Of a stretch of 22,254 bases of DNA, positions 14,419 through 22,175 are shown in pieces. The DNA is from Candidatus Niyogiibacteriota bacterium. GTDB taxonomy: Bacteria > Patescibacteriota > Minisyncoccia > 1-14-0-10-42-19. The stretch spans positions 1-22,254 of the forward strand of contig JACQLG010000036.1 of NCBI GenBank assembly GCA_016204155.1. Direction: 5' to 3'. How positions within the stretch are numbered: position 1 is the stretch's first letter; each line of letters starts with the position of its first letter. The position numbers were made by a program, and so were the translations under genes. The notes beneath the pieces were generated by a model. The model had not been told where the DNA came from. It saw nothing but the letters and a program-made list of their open reading frames with translations, and did not search any database.

Positions 14419-15416
14419 TGTTTGATTATACAAAAACGCCAAAAGAATATGTCCATTGTAATCTTTGCGGGAAAGATGATTTTTTTATTCTGGCGGAACG
14501 TTCTTCAAACGGCTATGAAGCGCGCGCGTGCCTTTGCAAGAATTGCGGACTTATATATTTAAATCCGCGGATGACAAAAGAAGGGTATGCCGCGTATTAT
14601 AAAGATTTTTATCGCAAAGACCGGGCAGAAGCAAAAAAAGACAATAAAAAATACAAGCATAATTCAATGGAAGAAGGATTTTTGGGCAGTGTTCGATTCG
14701 GAGAAGTATTCAGCAGCCGTCTGAAAGAGCATATCAATCCTGACGGCATCACTATTGATGTTGGCTCAAACAGCGGAGGCGCGCTTCAGGGGTTTAAAAA
14801 TATATTCCCCGGCATTATTCCCATCGGCATTGAGCCATCAGACAAGCATGCGGAATTTGCGAATACGCAAGGCATCAAGACGTTCCGGTGCCTTTTTGAA
14901 GATTTCCCGCGTGATGAAATAGGCGAGGCATCAAATATCTTTTGTTTTCATACGCTTAATCATTTGCTTGATCCAAAAGGATTTTTTCATTGGGCCTATG
15001 CGACATTGCAGATGGGAGGAAGACTTGTGCTGTCGGTTAAGAATTTCCGCGCTCAAGTCAAGCGTTCAGGCACAATAAAACGCGCAATACAGATTGATCA
15101 TCCGTATATGTTTACTCCCGAAAACCTCCGGCTGATGCTTGTTGCAACGGGCTTTCAGATAGTGTATGAAGATAATGATGAATTAAAGCTAAGAAATGAA
15201 TGGACGCGGCAGCATGCAGATGGCTTGTCAATTCATCATATTCGTGTTGTCGCAGAAAAAAAAGAAAAAAAGGAGCAAGAAATTCCTATCTCTGCGCCAT
15301 CCGCTGCAAGAGTACTGAAACATCAACTTTCGTGGTGGCATGTGTTGCCCTATTACTTTGTATATCATTCGGGCAAGATGAAATATTTTCGAAAGATATT
15401 TCGTATAGGCTATTAG
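14415..15416 (+). CDS. SAM-dependent methyltransferase with N-terminal zinc-binding domain
   Basis: A 333-residue protein. The N-terminal Zn ribbon uses C15, C18, C41 and C44 (CNLC ... CKNCGLIYLNPR), the arrangement seen in sugar C- and O-methyltransferases of antibiotic and surface-glycan pathways. The class I core has IDVGSNSGG at 114-122 and E140 in GIEPSDKH, then FHTLNHLLDPKGFF and GGRLVLSVKN. The C-terminal region after about 285 is basic and aromatic. The start at 14415 gives an ATGA overlap with the preceding gene; 14376 is also in frame but lies deep inside that gene. With the other two methyltransferases it suggests a multiply methylated glycan or cap. The exact acceptor is unknown. 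Confidence 0.87.
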   Translation: MMFDYTKTPKEYVHCNLCGKDDFFILAERSSNGYEARACLCKNCGLIYLNPRMTKEGYAAYYKDFYRKDRAEAKKDNKKYKHNSMEEGFLGSVRFGEVFSSRLKEHINPDGITIDVGSNSGGALQGFKNIFPGIIPIGIEPSDKHAEFANTQGIKTFRCLFEDFPRDEIGEASNIFCFHTLNHLLDPKGFFHWAYATLQMGGRLVLSVKNFRAQVKRSGTIKRAIQIDHPYMFTPENLRLMLVATGFQIVYEDNDELKLRNEWTRQHADGLSIHHIRVVAEKKEKKEQEIPISAPSAARVLKHQLSWWHVLPYYFVYHSGKMKYFRKIFRIGY

Positions 15417-15443
15417 AACACTGACGTTAAAGAGCGACGATAC

Positions 15444-18119
15444 ATGATTAGAAATATAAATAAACAGCGCTATGTCAAATATAGTATTGTAGGAGGAGTT
15501 CTCGTCTTTCTCTTTTTCAATACGTTTTTATTGGCAGTACTTTTTGCGCAAGAAAGTCCTGTGTCGCTCATTACGAATCCGTATGTCAAAAAGCTTCTGC
15601 CGACGTACCGGGGATTTCGCGAATTGGGGACCGGACTTATAGATCTTTTATATCTTCCAAAAATGTTTGGCGGGGTTGATATTCCGGACTATCGTCTCGA
15701 AATTGACCCGGATGATTATAGATTTTTAAACAGCAATTTGCCGGATCCGTTTTCCGACGAGGTGCTGAAAGGAGAGGTGTGGCTGACGGAACAATATAAA
15801 CAGACTGTTCCTGCGAAATTTGTATATCATGATCGCGTATATGATGTTGACGTGCGCTATCGCGGAGAAAACCCGAATCATTGGACAGAGGCCAAACGGT
15901 CATGGCAGATAGGATTTAAAAAGAAAAATCCTTTTGACGGCCTTCGCACCATTAAACTGATTATTCCTACCGATAGAGACTATTTTGTCAGTTATCTCAA
16001 CAGTTATCGCGGACAGAAATTCAGCCTCGCAGTTCCTGAAAAAAAGTATGTTACGCTGCATGTTAACGGCAAAGACATGGGGGTGTATTACCAGATAGAA
16101 GATTGGTCTGACGCATTTCTTGAAAAACAACAGCTTCCCACAGAGGCAAATCTGTATATTACCGAAGACGATGCGTTTTTCGGACGGCGCGACCTTTCTG
16201 CGTTCATCGATCCCAAGCTTTGGAATAAACAAACAGAGGATTCGTTTTTTTCGTTTAGTAACTTCGCAGAAATTGATATGCTGATTCAATTGTTGAATAC
16301 CTCCGATGCCGCATTTTTCGAAAAACATATTGGCGACATTGTTGATCTTGAGAATTTTTACCTGTGGAATATGGTTTCACTGCTTGCGGGATCAAAACAC
16401 CAATCAAGCACAGGCAATATGCGGCTTTATTTCAATACAAGCAAGGGAAAGTTTGAAATTATTCCTTGGGATGTGGGGTTGAGCTCTGATATCAATTTTC
16501 TTCCTATCGCGCCAAACCCTTGGGAATGCGTTGTCCAATATCCTATCTGCTGGAATCGCCTTGTAGAAAAGATTTTAGGCGTTCCTGCGTTTGCGTTTCG
16601 GCAGAAACAGATTCTTTGGGAATATGTTTCTCAGGAGAAAAATCTTGAGGACGACCTCGCATTCTATGATAAGATATATTACGATATGCGCCCGCATTTT
16701 TATGCCGATTTCGTGAAAATTGATTCGAATTTTGAATTTGATCGCAGAGTGCAAGGCGCGCGCGCATTATACATTGAAGTATTTCATCAGTTGCGCAGTA
16801 TGTTTGAAATTGAATCTCTTGGAGGAATAATCCGCTATGACGGAGAAAATGATCGCATTGATATCATACTCGAATTGAATACGTGGGCCGATCTTTCTTT
16901 GGAGAAAATAGTCATTCCGTTTGAAGAGACATTCACTGGAGAGGTGCGCATTATGAAAGGCGGAGAAAAAATTGCGTCTTCATTTATTTCTTCGGGAGAA
17001 AAAGCCGTATTTGAAGATATGAAATATCTCTTTCGTATTGCTCCTGATATAACGCGAAAAGAAGAATTGAGTGTTGAACTCCGACAATATGGCAGGCGCA
17101 CGTTTCCTGCAATCCAGAATATCGAAGTCGTATTGCGTAATGCATTTACCGGAAAGGAAGTTGGCCTGCGCGATGCTCTATTGAGTGACGAGCGCTCATT
17201 TTCTTATTTTGAAGATATTGCTCAAACACCACAAGAATTTATTTCCAAGCATCCATTTTTCTTTTTACGCGGAAATGAAATTGCGGTTGCGGGGACCCAT
17301 GTCATAGACGGTCCGATTATTGTTCCCAAGAATACTCGCCTGCATATTCTTCCCGGTTCTACTCTTCTTTTTGGTCCGCGTGGGTCGTTAATTTCGTATA
17401 GTTCGATTGAGGCAAAAGGGACTGCATTTGCTCCTATAACTTTCCGAGGGACAAACGCCGAAACGCCGTGGGGTAGTGTGGGTATTGCGAATGTCGGCAA
17501 TATGCCGAGTGTATTTGAATATGCGCGTTTTGAAGGAGGAAGCGAGGCATATATCAATGGCATTTTTTTCTCCGGAATGCTTTCTTCGTATCATAGTGAT
17601 GTTGAAATCCGTGATAGCGTTATTCGGGATGCGCGGGCGGATGACGGCATCAACGTAAAATACGCAACAGCGCATATCGAGCGCAATCAATTTTTGGAAA
17701 ATAGCTTTGACGGTATTGATCTTGATTTTTCAGACGGAATCGTTGCGGACAACACATTTGAAGGGCATGGAGGCGATGCGATTGATCTTTCAGGAAGCGC
17801 ATTGGCAATACGCGCCAACGCGATAAAAAATGCCGGCGATAAATGCATAAGCATTGGTGAAAAATCGCTCGGTGATGTGATTTCAAATAATATGCTTACC
17901 GGATGCGCAATCGGAATTGCGGTGAAAGATTCTTCAACCCCGAAAATAAGCAGTAATGAGATTACGGGCAACGGGATAGGTATCAATGCGTACCGCAAAA
18001 AAGAGGTGTTTGGCGGCGGAATGCCGGAATTGTACGATAACAATATTCATGATAATGGCAAAGATATAGAGAGTGATGAATTTTCTAAAATAATCATGAA
18101 AGAAGAAAGTTATGAATAA
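15444..18119 (+). CDS. CotH-kinase domain protein with C-terminal right-handed beta-helix, membrane-anchored
   Basis: An 891-residue surface protein. Residues 13-34 form one hydrophobic segment after a basic start, so it is a membrane anchor or uncleaved signal. The CotH region (about 80-420) shows VRYRGENPNHWTEAKRSW (137-154), HVNGKDMGVYYQIED (206-220), GNMRLYF (324-330) and EIIPWDVG (338-345), with D343 a candidate metal ligand. A linker of beta structure follows (about 450-640), then LHILPGSTLLFGPRGSL, and finally parallel beta-helix coils (about 690-880) with repeating asparagine/glycine turns such as IERNQFLENSFDGIDL. CotH of Bacillus phosphorylates spore coat proteins; here the target may be a surface protein or glycan. 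The final 8 nt overlap the VTC gene. Confidence 0.88.
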   Translation: MIRNINKQRYVKYSIVGGVLVFLFFNTFLLAVLFAQESPVSLITNPYVKKLLPTYRGFRELGTGLIDLLYLPKMFGGVDIPDYRLEIDPDDYRFLNSNLPDPFSDEVLKGEVWLTEQYKQTVPAKFVYHDRVYDVDVRYRGENPNHWTEAKRSWQIGFKKKNPFDGLRTIKLIIPTDRDYFVSYLNSYRGQKFSLAVPEKKYVTLHVNGKDMGVYYQIEDWSDAFLEKQQLPTEANLYITEDDAFFGRRDLSAFIDPKLWNKQTEDSFFSFSNFAEIDMLIQLLNTSDAAFFEKHIGDIVDLENFYLWNMVSLLAGSKHQSSTGNMRLYFNTSKGKFEIIPWDVGLSSDINFLPIAPNPWECVVQYPICWNRLVEKILGVPAFAFRQKQILWEYVSQEKNLEDDLAFYDKIYYDMRPHFYADFVKIDSNFEFDRRVQGARALYIEVFHQLRSMFEIESLGGIIRYDGENDRIDIILELNTWADLSLEKIVIPFEETFTGEVRIMKGGEKIASSFISSGEKAVFEDMKYLFRIAPDITRKEELSVELRQYGRRTFPAIQNIEVVLRNAFTGKEVGLRDALLSDERSFSYFEDIAQTPQEFISKHPFFFLRGNEIAVAGTHVIDGPIIVPKNTRLHILPGSTLLFGPRGSLISYSSIEAKGTAFAPITFRGTNAETPWGSVGIANVGNMPSVFEYARFEGGSEAYINGIFFSGMLSSYHSDVEIRDSVIRDARADDGINVKYATAHIERNQFLENSFDGIDLDFSDGIVADNTFEGHGGDAIDLSGSALAIRANAIKNAGDKCISIGEKSLGDVISNNMLTGCAIGIAVKDSSTPKISSNEITGNGIGINAYRKKEVFGGGMPELYDNNIHDNGKDIESDEFSKIIMKEESYE

Positions 18120-18843
18120 AGTACCAAAATTACATTTCCAGCGCTTTGAATTCAAATATTTTCTTTCCCCGCAAGAGGAATTTTTGATTAAAAAACGCAT
18201 ACGGCCTTTTATGCAGCTTGATGAAAAAGTCAAAAATTCAAGCCGAGGTTCATATGAAGTATGGAGTTTGTATTATGACAGCCCCCGACTATACTATTAC
18301 GAGCAAAAAAAGGACGGCGTAAAAAGCCGTAAAAAAATCCGCTGGCGGACGTATAAACATGACGGTACATTTATACGGGATGTTTTTTTTGAAATTAAGC
18401 GGAAACATGACGCCGTGATTTTGAAAGACAGAATATACCTTCCGAGAGAGCAGTATGGAGAAGATAGTATTCTTGCGCAAAAAAACGATATCGCAGACGA
18501 ATTTTTGCAGGATCGTCTTTTGCGTTCGCTTCGTCCTCACATGCTTGTGGTCTATGAGCGCGAGCCATATGTGGGAACATACAATGAAAATGCGCGCATG
18601 ACATTTGACAGGCATATCCGGGCGGCAGAGAGCGACTCGCTTTTCTATGGCGGAAGATTCTTTCCGGTCCTTGAAGGAAAAACAATTATGGAGATTAAAT
18701 TTAATGGCACGTTGCCGTTTTATATCCATAAGATTGTTCAAGAATTCAATTTAGAGCGAGTGTCATATTCAAAATACTGCGAAGCAATAGATGCAGCCAG
18801 AATGTCAACTCTTGCAAATTCTCAAATACACACTATTATATAA
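18112..18843 (+). CDS. VTC-domain protein (polyphosphate polymerase-like)
   Basis: A 243-residue protein of the VTC family, the catalytic domain that makes polyphosphate from ATP in yeast Vtc4 and has triphosphate-tunnel fold. Expected positions are present: FEFKYFL (N-terminal lysine of the tunnel), SLYYDSP, KSRKKIRWRTY (two arginines), FFEIKRKHDAVILKDR, RMTFDRHI, and TIMEIKFNG with the metal-binding glutamate, then YSKYCEAID. No membrane helix, so it acts at the cytoplasmic face, most likely with the membrane protein encoded next. It starts inside the CotH gene (8-nt overlap). Polyphosphate synthesis is the family hypothesis; in this gene trio the real product has not been settled to my knowledge. 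Confidence 0.88.
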   Translation: MNKVPKLHFQRFEFKYFLSPQEEFLIKKRIRPFMQLDEKVKNSSRGSYEVWSLYYDSPRLYYYEQKKDGVKSRKKIRWRTYKHDGTFIRDVFFEIKRKHDAVILKDRIYLPREQYGEDSILAQKNDIADEFLQDRLLRSLRPHMLVVYEREPYVGTYNENARMTFDRHIRAAESDSLFYGGRFFPVLEGKTIMEIKFNGTLPFYIHKIVQEFNLERVSYSKYCEAIDAARMSTLANSQIHTII

Positions 18844-18848
18844 CTCAT

Positions 18849-19529
18849 ATGGACAACTTTTTCTCGGTCGGTGATCCGACCAATTTCTCCATTCCGCATA
18901 TATTTGTAAACATTATTATGGCGTTTATCCTGACGTTTGTTATTGCGTATGTCTATAAAAAAACGCATAAGGGAGTGTCGTATTCACAATCGTTTGTATT
19001 TACTCTTGTGCTTGTTTCAGTCATTGTCGCGATGGTTATGATGGTGATTGGCAACAGCTTGGCGCGCGCATTCGCGCTTTTGGGCGCCTTTAGCATTATT
19101 CGTTTTCGCACGCCAGTAAAAGATACGAAAGATATCGGATATATCTTTTTTGCGTTGGCGGTTGGGATGGCTGCGGGTACCGGAAATTATGCCATCGCGC
19201 TTATTTCTACCGCGTTGATTCTTGCGATTATTCTTTTGCTCCATAAAATAAATTTTGGGTCGTTTCAGGCGCATGAACATTTATTGTCTTTTGTTGTGCA
19301 GGGCAGAGAAAGCGGCAGCGATTCTTTTGAAGAGCTATTTAAAAAATATGTAAAAAACAGCTTGCTTTTGAATATCAATGCGCGTGAAGGCGGCAGCGCG
19401 TCTGAAATGGTGTATCATGTAAAATTCAGCGATACCGGCCAAATTGATGAGTTTGTCGGCGCTCTCTCACGCCTTTCCGGCGTCTCAAACGTCCGCGTCA
19501 TTACTTACAAAGATGATGTAGAGTATTGA
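18849..19529 (+). CDS. DUF4956 integral membrane protein
   Basis: A 226-residue protein. Hydrophobic segments lie at about 15-35, 47-67, 92-112 and 113-133, giving roughly four membrane helices, then a soluble C-terminal domain of about 90 residues. The DUF4956 signature is ALLGAFSIIRFRTPVKDTKDIGYIFFALAVG, a conserved arginine/aspartate-rich loop between helices. The protein may carry the product of the VTC enzyme across the membrane, comparable to the membrane part of the yeast VTC complex; this is inference from gene pairing. It starts 5 nt after the VTC stop with no Shine-Dalgarno and is the last gene of the operon, followed by a terminator at 19561. Confidence 0.9.
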   Translation: MDNFFSVGDPTNFSIPHIFVNIIMAFILTFVIAYVYKKTHKGVSYSQSFVFTLVLVSVIVAMVMMVIGNSLARAFALLGAFSIIRFRTPVKDTKDIGYIFFALAVGMAAGTGNYAIALISTALILAIILLLHKINFGSFQAHEHLLSFVVQGRESGSDSFEELFKKYVKNSLLLNINAREGGSASEMVYHVKFSDTGQIDEFVGALSRLSGVSNVRVITYKDDVEY

Positions 19530-19531
19530 TC

Positions 19532-19560
19532 TTGACATCATTTCTGTCTTTTGTTATCAT
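19532..19560 (+). promoter_or_regulatory. Strong extended -10 promoter overlapping the operon terminator
   Basis: A perfect TTGACA (19532-19537), 17 nt, TATCAT (19555-19560) preceded by TG at 19552-19553. The start point would be near 19567, inside the loop of the adjacent hairpin. It drives the GT-B-like gene at 19696 with a leader of about 130 nt. Confidence 0.8.
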
Positions 19561-19582
19561 CCTCCCTAATCGGAGGTTTTTT
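19561..19582 (+). terminator. Rho-independent terminator of the glycan operon
   Basis: CCTCC (19561-19565) pairs with GGAGG (19572-19576) around a 6-nt loop, followed directly by six T. The stem is short but has four G-C pairs. Transcripts from the promoter at 19532-19560 begin after the left arm and so should escape it. Confidence 0.65.
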
Positions 19583-19583
19583 G

Positions 19584-19629
19584 ATCCTGAATGGAATTGA
19601 AGGATTTATCCTGAGTGAAATCGAAAGAT
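19584..19629 (+). repeat. Two degenerate copies of an ATCCTGA...GGAT short palindromic repeat
   Basis: Copy 1 is 19584-19605 and copy 2 is 19608-19629. Each is 22 nt, begins ATCCTGA and ends (A)GAT after a GAA core. They resemble the dispersed small palindrome of the ATCCTGAGCGAAGTCGAAGGAT kind split over many bacterial genomes. They lie in the leader of the gene at 19696. Confidence 0.5.
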
Positions 19630-19652
19630 TGTTCTTCGAAAATTTGAATCAG

Positions 19653-19678
19653 CCCTAGATCATTTTGAAATGATCGGG
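19653..19678 (+). promoter_or_regulatory. CCTAGATCAT-type hairpin beside the Shine-Dalgarno sequence
   Basis: CCC-TA-GATCATTT, 2-nt loop, AAATGATC-GGG. The 8-bp core stem (19658-19665 with 19668-19675) is perfect and the outer CCC/GGG can pair across a TA bulge. The right arm ends one base before AAGGAGG, so folding could affect ribosome access to the gene at 19696. Same framework as 3060-3084. Confidence 0.5.
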
Positions 19679-19679
19679 C

Positions 19680-19686
19680 AAGGAGG
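19680..19686 (+). promoter_or_regulatory. Shine-Dalgarno AAGGAGG fixing the start at 19696
   Basis: It lies 9 nt before the ATG at 19696. A closer ATG at 19689 (2 nt spacing) is in another frame and opens no useful protein. Confidence 0.85.
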
Positions 19687-19695
19687 TAATGTCTG

Positions 19696-20805
19696 ATGAA
19701 GGTAGTTATGGTTGCGAGGGACGCAGCACCCTCAAAGGCATTTCAGATGCTCGGCGAAGAGTTACTGAAGCGAAGGCATTTTTTTCATTTATTCGTAGGA
19801 AGCGGCTCGCCGCTTACGGTATCAAATGATGATATCCGGCAGGTTGTGTCAAAAATGGATATTGTTATAGTTGGCATGAGTTCTTCTAAAGAGCTTGCAG
19901 AGCCCGAGATGGCCGCGGCAGAAGCGGCAATGAATGCAGGCGTGCCACTGGTCGCTTACGGCGATTTATTCGGAACAGTGAACCGCCAATTTTTTTCGGA
20001 GTTGTGGCAAAAGACCGGAAAAGCTCCGCATATGCTTTTTGTTCTTGATGATTATGAGAAGCAGGATGCGGAAAGCAAATACCCGTCTTCAACAAAAGTG
20101 ATTGTTACAGGAAATCCGGCCATAGAAAAAGCATATTTTCCGGAGTGGACGCGCAAAGAAGCGCGAGAAAAGATGGGAATAACGGATGACGACTTTGTCG
20201 TAATTGTTCCAGGAGGAAAAGATTTTAGAATTAATGCACAACTTTTCCAAACAGCAACAGTCGCGATGTTTGAGATGTGGCGGGAGGAAAAGGGTCGTGC
20301 CATAAAAGTATTTCTTGCGACTCATCCCGGTGATGAAAATGTACAAAATGGCAAGAGACCCGATGAATATTTTGGTTTAGAAAATTTGGGCGTTTCCCCG
20401 AGGTTTACGGTAAAGGTATTTACTAAAGCAAATAGCGACCCTCCAACGCCAAAGATTGTTATTGGCGCTGATGGGATGATTGCGTCAATGTTTACAACGG
20501 GAATTGATGCCGCAATCCAGAGGGTTCCGGTCGTCGATGTTATTACTCCCTATGCCTTGGAGAGATTCGGAGACATTAGCGGCGGGAGAACGAAGTGGGG
20601 TCCGGGAGAGCTCGGCGCGTCTCATGCCGTTTATGCTTATGATTATTCGCAGTTAAAAGTATTAGTTCGGGCAGTAGAGTATTATTTCTTTGGTGCAGGA
20701 AGAAATGAAATGCTCGCGGCGCAAAAGAAAGCATATCCCGATATTTCCAAGCCGGTCGTAATTAAAAAGATGGCCGACGCTCTTGAATCGATCATAGAAT
20801 GTTAA
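19696..20805 (+). CDS. GT-B-like glycosyltransferase-fold protein, function unassigned
   Basis: A 369-residue cytoplasmic protein with two Rossmann-like halves. The N-terminal half (MKVVMVARDAAPSKAF, then IVIVGMSSS and GVPLVAYGDLFG) is followed by VIVTGNPAIEKAYF near residue 135, then KMGITDDDFVVIVPGGKDF opening the second half, ATHPGDENV, and ASMFTTGIDAAIQRVPVVDVIT, which matches the donor-site region of GT-B enzymes. The order of motifs parallels each half of the 925-residue protein (VTGNP with VGMPQFD; VIVPGGKDF with MFAPMGKKF), so a distant relation is likely. It has its own promoter, structured leader and strong ribosome site, and ends in the palindromic repeat and terminator at 20801-20919. 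It may also be an epimerase-like GT-B protein. Donor and acceptor unknown. Confidence 0.7.
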   Translation: MKVVMVARDAAPSKAFQMLGEELLKRRHFFHLFVGSGSPLTVSNDDIRQVVSKMDIVIVGMSSSKELAEPEMAAAEAAMNAGVPLVAYGDLFGTVNRQFFSELWQKTGKAPHMLFVLDDYEKQDAESKYPSSTKVIVTGNPAIEKAYFPEWTRKEAREKMGITDDDFVVIVPGGKDFRINAQLFQTATVAMFEMWREEKGRAIKVFLATHPGDENVQNGKRPDEYFGLENLGVSPRFTVKVFTKANSDPPTPKIVIGADGMIASMFTTGIDAAIQRVPVVDVITPYALERFGDISGGRTKWGPGELGASHAVYAYDYSQLKVLVRAVEYYFFGAGRNEMLAAQKKAYPDISKPVVIKKMADALESIIEC

Positions 20806-20893
20806 ATCTACTAAACACCGAGTGTTTAGTAGATCGAGTGTTTAGTAAATGTTTAGTAAAATTTAATAAAATTCCAAAACCCATGTTGAAACT
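20801..20893 (+). repeat. Intergenic repeat copy 1 with 13-bp perfect palindrome and extra half-sites
   Basis: Copy 2 is at 22176-22252. Copy 1 holds ATCTACTAAACAC, loop CGA, GTGTTTAGTAGAT (20806-20834), a perfect 13-bp inverted repeat, then two further TGTTTAGTA half-sites. It also contains the stop codon of the preceding gene (20803-20805). It is longer than copy 2 by 16 nt, one half-site unit. It may be a regulator site, a structured mRNA end or a recombination site. Confidence 0.75.
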
Positions 20894-20919
20894 CATGTTT
20901 TTATGTGGGTTTTTATTTT
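20876..20919 (+). terminator. Rho-independent terminator inside the repeated intergenic region
   Basis: AAAACCCA (20876-20883) pairs with TGGGTTTT (20906-20913), extendable inward through wobble pairs, followed by a T-rich run ending at 20919. The internal CATG...CATG can form a small extra stem. It ends the transcript of the gene at 19696. Confidence 0.7.
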
Positions 20920-20936
20920 GTTCCGTCCCGCATGAT

Positions 20937-20965
20937 TTGACTTTTTTCTTTATTTATGGTAGCAG
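20937..20965 (+). promoter_or_regulatory. Possible promoter for the oxidoreductase gene
   Basis: TTGACT (20937-20942) is identical to the -35 box at 3176 and lies just after a terminator. At 17 nt spacing the -10 would be TAGCAG, a poor match; TATGGT at 20966 is nearer consensus but 23 nt away. The -35 and context are convincing, the -10 is not. Confidence 0.4.
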
Positions 20966-20988
20966 TATGGTAGAAAGAAAAAATCAAA

Positions 20989-20995
20989 AAGGAGG
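20989..20995 (+). promoter_or_regulatory. Shine-Dalgarno AAGGAGG deciding a GTG start at 21003
   Basis: It lies 7 nt before GTG 21003. An in-frame ATG at 20967 would place this site inside the coding region. Confidence 0.75.
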
Positions 20996-21002
20996 CGTAA
21001 TA

Positions 21003-22088
21003 GTGCTAGAAAAAGCCATTATTGAAGAAGTAAGTCCTGTGTTATTGGTGGGATACGGCTATATGGGAAAAGATTATTTTTCCGTTCTTAAGGAAGAAGG
21101 ATTTGCAGATGAAGATATATTAGTAGTGGATATCGACAAAGAAAAGCTTTCGCTTTGTAAGGGGACTTATCCAGGGGCGCGCGTATTTTCAGTACTAGGA
21201 GAAGCGCTTCTAAAAAATCCGAAAACAGTATTTAATCTTGTAAATACTCCATCGCACTTTAAAATTTTTAGAGAAATTTACGGAAATGGAGTGAAAAATC
21301 ATTTTATTGAAAAACCGCTCACGTTCACGATAGATGAATTATTCCAATTAGAAGAAATGGTTGCGGGCGACGGAGAGCTACGGGTTCATGTTGGATATAT
21401 TATTAATTTTTCGCCGGCAGTAACAGCGCTCATGAAAATAATGGATGATAATGGGTTGGTGGTAAGAGAAGCGCGCGGTTTTTGGGGGAAAGATAGGACG
21501 AATAATGCGCGTCCCACGCCGGGCGACCTTGAAGACGAAATGACGCATCCACTGAATACTATGCTCAATCTTGTTTTATGTAATCAAAAGATTACAGATA
21601 TGCGTGTGCAAGGGACGGTTTCCTATGTTCCGTTTGCAAATGATAAGGCGCAGAAGGACGCATGTCTGCGCGATCCGTCATTCCCCAATAAACCGACATC
21701 TACTTCTCATGTTGCCTTACGTCTTGTGACCAATTGTTTGCGCGATATTCTTATAACGGTACATAGTTCTTTTATTTCATTTTCACAGAAACGGTCAGTA
21801 GAGGTTAATTTAAGTTCAAGAAATGACCCTGAACGGCCAACGCATATAGCAGAGATTATATTTGATGCGAAGGGGAAAGATTTTCTCCGTTTTAAAGAAG
21901 CGGGAGCAAAGGAGCATATAGAAGAGGAATTTGCCGGCACCAGAAAATTACAAGATCAAGTGCGCGCATTTTTACGTTACGCGGCAGGAGAAGAAAAAGA
22001 TGAACGGCTGACATTTTTTGATCAAGCAGCATTCATGGTCCGTCTCACGGGTGCCATTTTAAAAAGCGAGCATATGCTGAAAATATAA
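21003..22088 (+). CDS. Gfo/Idh/MocA-family NAD(P)-dependent oxidoreductase
   Basis: Sugar dehydrogenase or oxidoreductase of 361 residues, typically acting on nucleotide-sugars or inositol-like substrates. The Rossmann motif is VGYGYMG at 16-22, an acidic residue ends strand 2 (VVDID), NTPSH at 81-85, and EKP at 103-105 carries the family lysine K104. The C-terminal alpha/beta half has GDLEDEMTHPLNTML with H182 at the catalytic histidine position. Beta-sheet segments follow to the end. Start chosen as GTG 21003 on the strength of AAGGAGG; the open frame upstream (20799) overlaps the previous gene, palindrome and terminator and is not coding. Flanked on both sides by copies of one repeat. It probably supplies a modified sugar to glycan assembly. 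Confidence 0.87.
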   Translation: MLEKAIIEEVSPVLLVGYGYMGKDYFSVLKEEGFADEDILVVDIDKEKLSLCKGTYPGARVFSVLGEALLKNPKTVFNLVNTPSHFKIFREIYGNGVKNHFIEKPLTFTIDELFQLEEMVAGDGELRVHVGYIINFSPAVTALMKIMDDNGLVVREARGFWGKDRTNNARPTPGDLEDEMTHPLNTMLNLVLCNQKITDMRVQGTVSYVPFANDKAQKDACLRDPSFPNKPTSTSHVALRLVTNCLRDILITVHSSFISFSQKRSVEVNLSSRNDPERPTHIAEIIFDAKGKDFLRFKEAGAKEHIEEEFAGTRKLQDQVRAFLRYAAGEEKDERLTFFDQAAFMVRLTGAILKSEHMLKI

Positions 22089-22112
22089 AAGAGATATTCT
22101 TCAATTTTAAGG

Positions 22113-22136
22113 CGGGAGCTCAAACCCGCTTTTTTT
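22113..22136 (+). terminator. Rho-independent terminator after the oxidoreductase
   Basis: GCGGG (22113-22117), 8-nt loop, CCCGC (22126-22130), then six T. A second GCGGG at 22147-22151 could pair with the same CCCGC as an alternative fold. Confidence 0.8.
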
Positions 22137-22175
22137 GTTGCCTTCGGCGGGATTTTATGCTACATCATAGAGTAA

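Noticed and set aside
20799..21002. N-terminal extension of the oxidoreductase to an ATG at 20799
   Set aside because: This stretch overlaps the previous gene, a palindromic repeat and a terminator; AAGGAGG points to GTG 21003.
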